Origin: Phoronis australis
Taxonomy: Eukaryota; Phoronida; Phoronidae
Assembly (NCBI GenBank): GCA_002633005.1
Contig: NMRA01000407.1
Span: 1-62,000, forward strand
Reading direction: 5' to 3'
Length of the DNA: 62,000 bases
Positions 24,536 to 36,665 of this stretch are shown piece by piece. Numbering within the stretch: the stretch's first letter is position 1; each line of letters starts with the position of its first letter. The notes beneath the pieces are model-generated. The model saw only the letters and a program-made list of their open reading frames with translations, was not told where the DNA came from and made no database searches. The position numbers and the translations under genes were made by a program.

Positions 24536-25077
24536 GGTGATTGACTTGCGCATGCGTCGCTGTCTGCATGTAAACAGCTGGTAAAAAGACTGATTGTTAT
24601 CAAAATACGTGGTTGCGCTAAACCTTATTGATGCTATTTTCCCTGGTGCAAGTCTTCTACAGGTGGTCACAAATTCCCAAAGGACCTAAGGTTACTACAA
24701 TCGTGGAGAATTGCGGTCAAAAGGGTCAACCAACTGACAAAAAGTGTGTGCATGCCGAAGCCCCATTGAGAGACTACATAATGTTACTTAGTTGGTAAGT
24801 TTTTAGCTATCAAGTTTCTGTCGACATCGTTCAATGATGTTATCCCCACCAGTTACCCCACTGAATAACGGATTTATTGAGTGGAACTAAGTGTTTCTTT
24901 TCGGAAACTCACCCGTTACTCGGATGCTGGGTAGGCTAGCAGCACATATTCACGTATTGTCCTGGGTGAGAATGCGCCCAATATAAGAGCTAGCTAGGTG
25001 TGTGGTACGTGACGCTCAGAAGTCAAGGGTGACTTTTTCACAGCAGTTTCTCTTCAAAACTATACTATGTCCAATAA

Positions 25078-26017
25078 ACTTCTCTAGGTGAGTGAGTTTC
25101 CTTATTTTATAGCGGAAATCACCCCCCAGGACTACCATGCAGATCAGTTACCGAATTAAGATGAATAAGCCTTAATTCAGTAAATGTTGTAACATTGCAT
25201 TGCAATAAAAATTTACAGATAGAATGAATTTTGCTTGTTGAGATCAGAAGCACATTTTAAGTGTCTTGAAAAATACACATTCTTAAATCACTTTTTGCCT
25301 GTTTCACATATTTTGATTCAGATATTAAATAAGACTTGGCTACAAAGATTATTAGTTTCTACATATAAACATGAGGATGAAACGTCAAGCATGTTCTGCC
25401 TTACAAAAGTAGTTTGTTTTGCGTTTTCTTTTATAACTTGTTAACATTTCTTCCACTATTCTGTTACAGGTGAGAGAAAACAGCTGAAACCAACCGCCTG
25501 ACCATCTATTTTACCTTTGGACAAAGTGAAAAGCAATCCTTCAGCAATAACCTGAGAGAAATGAACCTAATGCAGAAGTTCGTCACTTGATATGCCTGAT
25601 TATGGACTCCATTGCATTGTTCTTTCTTGGTATGTATGTGGTTGTTCAGTTTGCCTTTCTTTTTTAAATACACCGATAATTGTTTATTCTCGAATCTTGT
25701 GCATAGCAGATACTCACTCAGCCAGCTACAATTGAAAACATAGTATTACTTTTTGTGCATGTGGAACTTTTGTTCATAGAAAAGTTAACACAAACCATAA
25801 AAATTTTTCAAAGGCCTTCTTGAAAAAGCTCTAAAAATAATTACACACACATACAAATCAAATGCAAACAAAGGGAATACTTCATTTTGATCGAAGGACA
25901 TTTCTATAGGTCAAAAGGAAAATGACAATTCGCTAGCGTAATCGGTAATCACTTCAGCTTTATCAAGAATAAGCACTGTATGGGGCTTTAAAACTGAAGA
26001 AATATTGTGGTTTCAAT
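25078..26017 (+). repeat. ~950-bp direct repeat, copy A
   Basis: This is homologous along its whole length to 30,354-31,320. Shared landmarks in order: TTCTCTAG, TCCTTATTTTATAGCGGA, ACATATAAACATGA, GCCTGACC.TCTATTTTACC, CTGATTATGGACTCC, GTATGTATGTGGTTGTT, ACAATTGAAAACATA, and a final GTGGTTTCAATAAT. Copies differ by substitutions and small indels. The homology ends at the same base as the LINE relic begins. No gene is visible. Confidence 0.85.
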
Positions 26018-29000
26018 AATTTTTTTATCATTTACAAACAATTATAAAGACAAACGAACAAATACGTACACCATTCATTCACGCTTGCACACCTCAGGAA
26101 GACCATTCTTGTATCTCGTTTAAAGTAAATATCTTCTATATGTAGTTAACATGAACAATAAAATTTTCTCATTTCGCATAGAAGCTGTCATATACAAAGT
26201 TTTTATATGCAATTAATTTTCAGCACTATAGTACTCATAAGTATATGTAACGAACTTGTGAAAATTAGGTATATTTTTGTGACATCTCTCCTTGTAAATG
26301 TACTGTTTAGCTAGCAGAAGCAAAATGTTAACTAGAAAATCATGCGTCTTGGAAAGTCCAAGAATACCACTATCGTAAGACACACAGTTGGGAAGCTGAA
26401 TGCGACACTTTTGAAGTAGCTTTCCGAATTCCTTCCAGAAATCTTGTACAAAGCTACATTCCCAAAAAAGGTGTGACAGCGTCTCTGGAGCTTTGTTACA
26501 AAAGGAACATAAATCAGAATCTCTAACACATATTTTGACTAAAAAGGTACAGTGTATTTGTTGCAATAGTCTTGTGTAGTATTCTAAATTGGAACCATCT
26601 AATATGGGGATCCTTTGTAATTTTGTAAGGTAAAGCATATATTTTCTTCCAATCTAAACTATCTCCTAGCTGTATTTCCCATTTACACTCTGACTTAGGT
26701 TTCTTAATGTCATTAAAGACTGAACAAATATGTTTACAGCAGTTCAAATCTTTCCATAAATGAGTAATTGCTAAAGACATGCAAGGAGAGTAAACATTAA
26801 CACTTTTAAATTTACTTTGAAACCATCTTAGAACAGAAACAACACCAATATATTCTACAAAGTTGGTTTTCACATCGAACCTATTTTTCATATTGTTTAA
26901 CTAACAAAATCGCCATCAGTGGTATACATATCTCTAATAAATCTTAAGCCTTTTACAAACCAAGGCTTATAAAAACACCTGTGCCTCCGATCGCCAAGTT
27001 ACTATTAAACCACAAAGGTTGATTCAAAAAGTCCTCTTTACTCGCAACAATTATTTTCTTGTAGAAAGATGCCATACTTCCAAATACGTCGCACCAGTAG
27101 GAATTACCAATTAGAGTTAACTTCGACTAAATAAAGTCATCTCCAAATGAAGCAAAATTCTATAAGAACGGGTAGAGTGAGTACAGTAATTTACCACGTT
27201 TAGACGTAGGGCTTTCAAGATATCTACGTGCCACGGCGAGTTTTAAAGCTTTGATGAAACTATGCATATTAATCCTTTGAATTCCCCCTTGATCAAGTCC
27301 TAAAAAGGCCGTGGTTCGTTCAATTTTATCATTACGGGCCTGCCATACAAATCTAAAAATGTCGTATTCAATTCATCCAAGACTTTCACTGGTGGATTTA
27401 GTAAACTTGACAACAAAAAATTAAGATTAGAAATAGCTAGTGTTTTAATTACCGTTACTCTACCAAACGGCGTTAAATTTCGTCGACTCCAACCTTTTAG
27501 TAAAGACTTGATCTCAGTTATTCTTGCAGTGAAGTTCTTATGCGTCATACTATCCAACTGAGTGTCAAAATCCACCCCCAAAAATCTAAAAGATTTTTTG
27601 TCCAATACAGACTTTCTTTTGTAGGAATCACGTCATCACTACCAGTTTTACTTCCAAACCATATGGCTTTTGTTTTATCCACATTCACTTGGAGACCGGA
27701 GACACTAGCAAACAAATGTAGTACATTCAATGTGCTAGTCAATGACATATTCGACCCATCCAACGTAATTGATGGGTAGTCCGCATATTGCGAAATCAAA
27801 TATTCCTTATTCCCTGCAACTACACCAGCAATATTGTTATCATTCTTGATTAAATACGCCAAAATCTCCGCGCACAAAATAAAAATGTAGGGAGACAAAG
27901 GGTCACCTTGTTTGCAGCCACGCGAAATATTGAACCAAGAAGATGGGTGACCATTTACGACAACACAGGGCTTAATATTACTGTAAAAGACTTTCGCCCA
28001 CCTTCTGATCGACCAACCAAAATTAAGGAAAGATAAAAATTTTTGAATAAAATTCCACGGCAATGAATCAAATGCTTTCTCAAAATCAATCAGTAAAAGC
28101 AAGGTTTGTTAGCTGCCTGGGCATAAAACATTAAATCATATACATGTAGCACTCGGATACGTTCGCTCATATTTCTTCCAGAAACGAAACCAGTCTGGTC
28201 CTTGCTGATTACTTTTCCCAAAACGGATTTTAACCGTTCAGCCACTGCCGAAGAAGCCAATTTACATTTATATGTCACATTGAGTAAGGATATGGGTCTT
28301 CAGTTTTTCAAATAATACTTACTTTTATCTGCTCCCTTAGGGATGCAGGTGATCACTCCCTCTTTCTGTGTTGATGATAACTGGCCAACAGCAAAACTAG
28401 TATTAAGTGAGCGAACAACGAAATGTCCAATGTAAGCCCAAAAAAAAATTCAAAAATCCCACTGAAAAACCATAAGAGCCTGGGCTCTTGTTGTTTTTCC
28501 CTTTTTTACAAGCATTGTGTGACTTCTTCATATGTAAGAAGACCTTCTAATTTTTCTTTTTCTGTCTCATTCAGTTTGGAGACACAAACCTTATCAAGAA
28601 GAGTTTCTAAAGCAGTATTGTTAGACTGTCTATATTTGCATAGATTTTCATAAAACGTTTTGGTTTCCTGAATAACCTCTTCTTTACTATTGGTTTTAGT
28701 ATTTTCAGATTTCCACAAAAAAGGCAAAAACTTACTTATGTAATGCCTATTTTCCAAGTGAAGAAAATATTTGGAAGGCTTTTCACCTTCTTCAATCCAT
28801 CTTGCTCTCGACCTACTGTATTTATAAGACCTCTTAACTTATTTTGTCTTAGCTCGGCAAGCAGATTGTTTTTTGTTCCAGTAGTTCCCTGTCAAGGCTT
28901 AGACTTTTTTCCAACAAGCTTATTTCTTTGATAAGAAACTGTTCAACTCTATCACTTTTTCTTTTTAAGTAGGTAGCAAAAGAAATTGTTTTGCCGCGAA

Positions 29001-29295
29001 TCTCCATCAACAACGTTTCGATACAAAGTTGATCATTTGTAGACAATTGTAAATCTGAATTTCTTGTAGTTATCAACTGTCTGAATGTCGTCAGTCATAT
29101 ACTGTTGTTTATTAACTAATTTAATAGTATTCTTGACTGCAGCAATATACTCAGAGTTTTTAAGGAGAGGATTATTAAACTTTTGGTTTTCATTTCACTG
29201 GGATCTAGTTTCAATGGCCTATAGAAGCGCTTGCAAAAAGGTCCAGTTTCGGCATGTGGCTTTCTTTCACGTAACCTCATTCAGCCTCAATAACA
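26018..29295 (-). pseudogene. L1/Tx1-like LINE ORF2 relic (minus strand)
   Basis: Read on the minus strand in several frames, this is the RT-bearing part of a non-LTR ORF2. In order: an EN-RT linker with FNNPLLKNSEYIAAVKN near 29,150; a KDQTGFVSGRN motif (28,182-28,214); LLLIDFEKAFDSLPW near 28,060-28,100; GCKQGDPLSPYIFILCAEIL near 27,870-27,930; the catalytic box as QYADYPS instead of QYADDT (~27,780-27,800); FLGVDFD near 27,565-27,585; LTPFGRVTVIKTLAI near 27,425-27,470; and a C-terminal zinc-binding pattern CSFCNKAPETLSHLFWECSF (26,455-26,514). The second catalytic aspartate is lost and frames are broken, so it is inactive. No endonuclease domain is visible, so the copy is 5'-truncated. 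The 3' end lies at ~26,018 after a short A-run. Confidence 0.85.
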
Positions 29296-29299
29296 TCCA

Positions 29300-30350
29300 C
29301 AATTAGACCCTTGAAGGTAAACACAACAGCACATCACTTGAATCGTTTGTGCCCAAAATCCCACCCTGAACTAGACCAGAGTGTCACTAGACCTTCTTTA
29401 GCTTCAGTTCCTCATGTTTCTTCCACTGATTTCTACATTGTGCCATTCATCACTGTTGGTGTGTGGAAGTGCTGTGGGATCAAGAGAACGGAGTAACAAA
29501 GCTTGTCTTGTAGTGGCCTTAAAATATCACTGAACCTGGAACGAATATTGAAATATGAATAGTTAAGTACTCCAGGTTGGGTCAAAAATGCTACTCCTGT
29601 TTTTCAAAAATATGAAATGGTGACTGCTCTACAATTTCACATAAAATTAAATAATTACTATTTTCAGAAACCAAGGGTGTTTATAATAAGTATTACATAA
29701 AACTGAATCTTTATTTTTCATTCGTAGCCATAACAACTCTTTAAACGCATCACTTGTCTGCAAAACATACAAGTTTTTTGCGACAACTTCAAAATTTTTT
29801 ACCCATTTACAAGAATTTTTAGTTTTGATACTTTAAGCAAGGTTAAACTCCGATTACAGATTCATGGGTCTGTCAAGCATACTTCTAGTCTAAGGCTGAG
29901 GGAACAGTTTCTCAGACTTTTTATTTTTCTTCTAATAGAAGATAGAAAGACATGGGTCATTTAAAAATGATGGATAATCTTTCTGTTGTTTAACAGTAAT
30001 TACAAATCGTAAGGCACCATCACAAATGTAATTTTCACAAAAAATGGTAGTCATTTGAACTTGTAAACGACTTGCAACATTTCAAGGCACGAGTTAAGAC
30101 TATTCAGTCACTGAGAATTCAGAAAATGTAATATATTTTTATGGGTTTACAACTGATAGCAAAACAGTTTCATGAAAAAAATTTTAAGGAACTTCAAGAC
30201 TTTACCATGCTCTTTCCCCCAGACATGTATTACCTGTTACTTCCACACATTCAGTTTCATCAAATTTTACAACCCCAACCCCCTATGCCAATCCCTCGTT
30301 AAGGACCTGAAAAAGTAAATTTAACAAAACGACTTACATACCTTTTTTAA
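29300..30350. other. No gene seen between LINE relic and repeat copy B
   Basis: Frames at 29,311-29,496 and elsewhere are short and unrecognised. The segment is AT-rich with poly-T and poly-A stretches. Confidence 0.5.
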
Positions 30351-30353
30351 AAA

Positions 30354-31320
30354 ATTCTCTAGATGAATGACTCCTTATTTTATAGCGGACCCCACCCCTA
30401 GGACTGCCAGATTAGGTACCGAATTAACATGAATAAGCTATTCAGTAAACGACGAAACATTGCATTGGTATAAAAATTGACACCTAGAATGAATTTTACT
30501 TTTTGAAGTCAGAAGTACATTTTAGGTGTCGTGAAAAATACACATTGTTAAATCACTTTTAGCATGTTTCACATATTTTAATTCAGATCTTAAATAAGAC
30601 TTGGGTACAAAAGATTATTAGTTTCTACATATAAACATGAATATCAAACGTCAAGTATGCTCTGCATTACAAAAGTAGTTTTGTCTTATGTTTTTTTATA
30701 ATTTATTAATATTTATTTGACTATTCTGTTACAGCTGAGAGAAAACGACTGAAACCAGCCGCCTGACCGTCTATTTTACCTTTGGCCAAAGTGAAAAGCA
30801 ATCCTTCAGCAATACCCTGAGAGAACTAAACTCAATTCAGAAATTCAGGCCTTGATATGCCTGATTATGGACTCCGTTGCATGGGAAAATTACAATTGTT
30901 TTTAACAATGTTGTTTCTTGGTATGTATGTGGTTGTTTAGTTTGCCATTTTCTTAAATTTTCTTTAAATACACCGATAACTGTTTATTCTCGAATCTTGT
31001 GCATAGCAGATTCTTATCCAGCTAGCTACAATTGAAAACATACTTTTCTTGCATGTGGAACTTTTGTTGTGGACAAGTTAACACAAAACTTAAAATTGTT
31101 CAAAGGCCTTCTTAAGAAAGCTTTGAAAATAATTACACACACAAACAAATCAAATGCAAACAAAGGGAATACTTCATTTTGATCGCTGCCCGTTTCTAGA
31201 GGACAACAGGAAAATGACATTTCGCTACCGTAATCGGTAATCATTTCAGCCTTATAAAGAATTAACGCAACTGCACTGTATGCGGCTTTAAAACTGAGAA
31301 AATATTGTGGTTTCAATAAT
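30354..31320 (+). repeat. ~950-bp direct repeat, copy B
   Basis: This is the partner of 25,078-26,017 in the same orientation, about 5.3 kb downstream. Relative to copy A it has a short extra stretch (ACAATTGTTTTTAACAATG near 30,892). The ends are not TG..CA and no primer-binding site or polypurine tract adjoins them, so they do not look like LTRs. The 96-aa minus frame at 31,026-31,316 is not conserved in copy A. Confidence 0.85.
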
Positions 31321-31377
31321 TAGTGACAAACTTGCCTGTTGATGAAAAATTTATTCGATCATCAAAGTGTAACATTA

Positions 31378-31975
31378 CAGTGGCGGATCTAGGATATCAC
31401 AAAGGGGGGCCAACATTTTGTCCTGCTGTAAGCATTTGCGCAAACCACGAATGTAGATGTGCATAGCACCGAATGGGGCGAACCCCCCTCCCGTCCAGCA
31501 AATTTTTCTGTTTTTTCCTCTAAAAATTAAGCATTTTCCTTGATTCCTGAAGTATTATCCAAGAGAAAAAGGCAAAAAAAGCACGGAGAACGTGTCAAAC
31601 AGGAAAAACTGCATCTACCACAGAATCGAACTCACGACCTGGCATATAGCGCGCACGTGCTTTACCATTACACCACCACGATTTACCTACTATTCGTACA
31701 CTAAGAGATCTACTTGTTTATGGTCCACAGCGTTTGCGCACGAAACCTACTTCTTTTTGAAATGTTTATTGCACGTTTTATATTTTGTGCAATCAGTTCT
31801 TAACATATTTTTTGTATTTAAAATAGTTTTCAAATGCCCAAAAGACAAAATCCGTTTTTCGTGTTGGCAATAATGACGGGATTGCTTTGGAAATCGTCTT
31901 AAGTTAGGGTTTGACAAAGAGAGAATTATGAGTTTCTGAGTGATTCACTAAGGCTTCGATTGGTAATTGTTTACA
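31378..31975 (+). mobile_element. hAT-type element with internal tRNA-like cassette, copy 1
   Basis: It begins with CAGTGGCGGATCTAGGAT, a typical hAT-MITE terminus. The next ~570 bp are homologous to 49,150-49,779 (minus strand) and, with a deletion, to 59,658-59,990. At 31,607-31,682, on the minus strand, lies a tRNA-like segment with A box TGGTGTAATGGTAAAGC and B box GAGTTCGATTC. The right terminus is not visible; homology with the third copy ends at ~31,970. Confidence 0.7.
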
Positions 31976-32164
31976 ATATGACGACATTGACCTACACACA
32001 TGATTTTGGTATCGTTCGATTCCTTGCAACGTTATCTTTCCACAAATAAATGAATGTATCCCCTACCGCTATTCTTCCGTATTTTATCATTGAATTTCGG
32101 TTCGCACTATTTCCCAGTTGACACCGCCATGTTAATTCAAGATTACAGTGACACCTGTTATTAA

Positions 32165-33842
32165 AGGAGAATGCCACCCGATTTACTTACTCTTTTTTGC
32201 CGTCTTAATCGGTCTATATCCACATCGCCTCGCATACGGTAAACCTTACCTTGCCAAGAGGTGTCGCGTTAACCTGTGAGGAAGGTGAGAAACGACGCTA
32301 GCGACGTCAGTGGTTCATATGCAGAGTGAATGCCGCTATGTTGCGGTGCATCGTTCCCGCTTGTCCGAACTAAGCAGCTGCGAGGAAAGCGGGTATATCG
32401 TTTTTTTAATTCCTCGAGAGTCCGAAATGCTTAGGAAGTGGCTCATGGTAGTGAAGAATGAAATGTACGCTGTAAATAGCAAGTATGAGGCCGTGAAACA
32501 TCTCCGTGTCTGTGGCCTGCAGACGTCGACAGTGCCCGACGAATGCCGGCTTACTAAATAACTCCATACGTTCCGTTGTCTGAGCTTGTTCACGTCGCCT
32601 CTCTAGTATTTCTTCATCACTGTATTCCTGTTCGAAATGATAGCCTGTAAATTTAACGATCCACTTGCGAAGTCGGGACTGGTGAGCTCTAGCTCGTCCT
32701 AAGTCGGGATTGCGAGTTGCCATGTAAGCGTTTATTACTGAGCGTTCTTTTTCAAAATGAATTATTCTCACCCTAACTAATACTTATATAAAACTGAAAC
32801 AAAGTCCGTCTTATTAGGCGCAATTTGTAATGCCTTTGGAGTGTTCGTGAGTGCAAATGATTTGAGAAGCCAGCAATGAATAAATCACTGCGTTACCGCG
32901 GCTTTAGGTGCAATAAAACTAATTGACGGGACACCGAGGCCGTGTGAGCTCATGCTAATTTAGTGTTTGCTGGCAGAAACTGTTGTGAAACAACTCGATT
33001 TCCATCCCACGGCCAGGTGTTAGGGGAATCTTTATTTACATTTACATTACTCAAATAATGATTGTCAATGTACAACTTCTGCCCTGACGGTGCTGTGGCC
33101 AAAGCGGAACCTGAATTCGCGGCCCCCGACGAGTAAGTAGATTTGCAGTTTCGTGGCTAATTCACCAACATAATCAGGTGCACATTACTTTGGCTCACTA
33201 GTATAGTATTTTCTTGACTGGAAGTTTAGTTTCCACTGAACTTTGGCTGGTTTATGTTCGTGATGTCTGATCAGTTTCCGAGCCACTGGCGGGGATAACG
33301 AGTCAATCTGGCCGGCCGCGACGAGCCTGATCGTGCTCCGAGACACTGGCCAGGCTAATAATTAAGCGTTTTGTGATTAGAACTCAAAAAATCACAAGTC
33401 TAAACAACACAGATCTAGGTTCTCCTGTCTGTATCTCACGGAAAATACTTTGAAATTATCTCCGACCCCAAACTTCTGCTACGGACCTTATTGGTCTGTC
33501 GAACTTTGTAGGCTACGGTGTGTCCAAATACCAATAAGTCCGTAAGAGCGAAATAAAACAACACGTTTTTATAACAACTCGGTGTATTTTTAAGAGTTTT
33601 ACATCGAAGTTTGATGATTTATTGGTGTTAAACGATGATTTCAAGCGATAAGCTGACACCAGTAACCCGTGTTGTGAACTGCTGAACAGACTGCGTGTGA
33701 AACCGATGACGTCATTGGATAATTTCAACACCTCCGTCTGCCGTCAGGTGTCAGGTAACGCAACCGTACGTGTCGCTATGGAATAGAACCACTCGATCTA
33801 AATTGATACAAACCTATATTGTTTTTTGGGTGGCATGCTCTT
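32165..33842. mobile_element. TTAA-target TIR transposon, copy 1 (1,678 bp)
   Basis: The ends are 15-base inverted repeats, AGGAGAATGCCACCC and its partner AAGAGCATGCCACCC, flanked directly by TTAA on both sides (32,161-32,164 and 33,843-33,846). TTAA target duplication is the mark of piggyBac and Kolobok elements. A second copy lies inverted at 36,666-38,304 and a fragment at 41,760-42,165. No transposase motif is recognised. A 121-aa minus frame (32,406-32,771) shares the run RLRKWIVKF..YHFEQEYSDEE with the second copy; whether it is a true protein is open. Confidence 0.85.
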
Positions 33843-33888
33843 TTAAGTCAAGAGGAATGTGTCGATCAACTTGTCATTAGGGTTTTGA

Positions 33889-34021
33889 CTTTTTAATAAA
33901 ATAAAATAAATAAATAAATAATAATATCATTTATTGTACATCGTAGGCTTTGCTTACTCATACACAGATACATAAATTCAAACGTGTATTCAGAGTATTT
34001 ACACGGAGAGCAGTTCTTCTC
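33889..34021 (-). mobile_element. 3' end of a non-LTR retrotransposon (minus strand), second copy
   Basis: It is nearly the same sequence as 16,530-16,667, ending on the minus strand in TACAATAAATGATATTATT and a TTTA microsatellite. It directly abuts the Penelope relic on its right, at the shared GCAGTTCTTCTCTTA block. Confidence 0.65.
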
Positions 34022-34865
34022 TTACTTCCAATACCAAAACAAGTTCTACGAGCAGACACTAGGAATGGCAATGGGTTCACCGCTATCACCAGTCTTAGGT
34101 AACTTGTACATGGTTCCAACAAACAGCTCTCAGCTCAGCTAACAGACCCGCGAAGATGTGGAAACGATACTTTGATGACATGATCACATCATTCAGCCAA
34201 GACTCAGAAAAAGCATCAGAGTTCCTTGACCATCTGAGCAACATAGCGCCTACAATTAGATTCACAATGGAAGAAGAGACAAATAACAGTCTCCCATTCC
34301 TAGACGTACTAGTGACTTGTGTTGAAGGACAGTTAGAAAAGGCGGTCTACTATAAGAAGACCCACACAGGACGATACCTCGACTTCAACTCCAACCACAC
34401 CAAAGGAGTCAAGAAGGGTATAATCAAATGCCTTGCATCAAGATGGCAAGAAATCTGCAGTGATACAGCACTCCAAGCAAAAATGACCAACCTGACGGAG
34501 ACATTCGAAAGAAATGGCTACCCAAGGCATTTCATCAAGTCGGCTTTAACATCGCAGAGAAAAGAGAAAGTGGCAAAAGAACGCCCACTACAGACTGTGC
34601 TTACCATATATACCTAGAATAACCGAGAAGCTAGGACGCATATGTAAAGAATTTAAAATAAGAACAGTATACCGCAGCTCAGACACACTGGGTCTGCCAC
34701 TGACAAAAGTTAAACCAAGAACTGACATGGGAAACAGAAAAATGTCATCTATGAAATCCATGTGAATGTGGTGAATCATATATCGGTGAAACATTAAGAC
34801 CACTGGAGACGAGAATTGTTGAACATAGGAGGTGTTGTAGAGAGGGTAATACCTCATCAGGAGTA
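34022..34865 (+). pseudogene. Penelope-like element, RT and start of GIY-YIG
   Basis: Translation in several plus frames gives the C-terminal half of a Penelope-like reverse transcriptase. Landmarks: FYEQTLGMAMGSPLSPVLGN (34,046-34,105), WKRYFDDM with the catalytic DD (34,159-34,182), LPFLDVLV (34,303-34,326), and the YKKTHTGRYLDFNSNHTKG block (34,351-34,407). A stop at 34,615 and further frameshifts follow. Then comes the Penelope-specific endonuclease start CECGESYIGETLRPLETRI near 34,762-34,820. The element is cut at 34,865 by a 5.7-kb insertion and resumes at 40,600. Only the C-terminal part is present and frames are broken, so it is inactive. Confidence 0.85.
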
Positions 34866-36304
34866 CAGGGCCGTAGGAAGCGGGGGGGCGGGGGTGGGCA
34901 CGCCCCCCAAAAAAAAATTCAGCCGTCACAGTTAAACCGTGGCAACCGACATACGCGTGGGGCGGGGACAGTTGAGAAAAGAAAGACTCTAAATGCGGAT
35001 AACAGAGAGAAAATTCAAGAGAACATTTAACAACTCTGTATCAGCGCATGGTTTACGTTTTGAGGTCCCTGACCAGGACATTGTTTTTGGGTATCCGCTT
35101 TAGCAGCACAGGTCGTCTAAACGCCATTGAAACGTGCACATAATGATTCGTGCATATATTTCGAAAAATCGAGAACGTTTGTAAAGCGTATTAATTTCCT
35201 GAATTTTAAATTCAATAAGTCAATTTTGCGACGACAAACCGTATTTTTCCAGAGGCCCCTCTCTGGCAAGGGATAACGGAGACAACTGTCGCTTTTTTCT
35301 CGAATTGTATATCACCTGAGACAAATTGATGACTTGACAGATATCATCAATTGCTGCACATTTTTGGTTTTTGAAATTATAAATATTTTCATATTGAGGG
35401 GCCTTGAAGGAGGCCGTTGGTGACATTCAAGTGGCCACAGTTTTTAAACTTTTATTGACAATTTCTTAAGGGTCCGCTCACGGAGAGAGGGACCAATGTT
35501 GTACTCGAATACGTCTATTTTCCTGTTTTTGTAAAATCATGAAACCGACTTTCATGTTGAAGAAGGTCACTTCCTTCATCGTCTTGTGACAACGCGACGG
35601 TGGAATGAACTGTCACTCTTTTCCAAGCTTAATGAAATGTTTAGCCTTTCATAATTAAGGTGTCCCATTTCAGACGGGATCCTCTCTTGGTGGAGCAGTT
35701 CGGGGAAATGTCCCTTTGTCCCTCTATAGATGTAAATCCGACACTGCCACGTATTCACGTGAGAAGTTGTGATTCCAAATTCCATCAAAAAAACAAAACA
35801 TTCGTGCACATCACAGCAGTATCAAGACATTTGACCCAAACAACCAAAAAAGTGAAAAAATACAATAGGATTGACCGCCATCGACAGGGAGTCAGAAATT
35901 TTAAAGATTGTGAAGACCGCTATTTGTTAATTACACAAAAGGACTATTTCCGATGGTTAGTTATAGAATAACGATACTGTTTCCCATATTATCACAAAAT
36001 TATTTTCTCTTTTGAAAATGGTTACTATGAGTTATTTGTAAGGAATTCCCTCATGTGGAAAACACTGCTGTCGAGGCTACCATTGAGGTGACCGTGTACA
36101 TGTCGAACGAGTGTACTCAAATACTCGCAATAATAAACAAATATTTCAGCGTTATTTTTTGAGGTCAAGTTATAGGTGCCTCGGAAATGAGCAAAAATAC
36201 ACCTTCAGATGAATGAATGCCCAATCTCCAATTTCCCCCGGTTACCCGTCAAAAATCTACGAGCATGCATGCGGAAATTGCTTGTAACATTCCGTTTTGA
36301 TCAA

Positions 36305-36600
36305 CAAGTTCGTTGGTTTCTGATTTACATGTTTATGTATCTACGAACACCGACAGGTTAATAGATGATTTTTGAGAATTAGAAGATAATCTTTTAAGAA
36401 ATGATGACGACTCAGGGAATTAAGCTTAAGCCTGATTATGGAAAAAAACTATAACCTGTTAGACTATGTTCCCCAAATAGTAAAGTGCATTGGACGTTTT
36501 TGCCTACCTAAAATAACTCTCAAAGACATTGATGAAATTTGAACTCTTCCCAAAAATTTACTCATAATTCAAATGACAATTATAAATGCATTGATTTTTT
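36305..36600 (+). repeat. Direct repeat, copy 1 (partner at 39,210-39,500)
   Basis: TTTCTGATTTACATGTTTATG, GATGATTTTTGAGAATTAG, AATCTTTTAAGAAATGA and CATTGATGAAATTTGA in this stretch recur in order at 39,218-39,440. The pair brackets the TTAA element and the LTR-like sequence inside the 5.7-kb insertion. Confidence 0.75.
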
Positions 36601-36665
36601 ACTTCGGCACACGATTTGTTGTTTAAACTCACTAACAGGGGATCAAAAAGGAATTAAGTCATTAA

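Noticed and set aside
25078-31320. LTR retrotransposon with the 950-bp repeats as LTRs
   Set aside because: The ends are not TG..CA, no primer-binding site or polypurine tract adjoins, and the interior is a minus-strand LINE.
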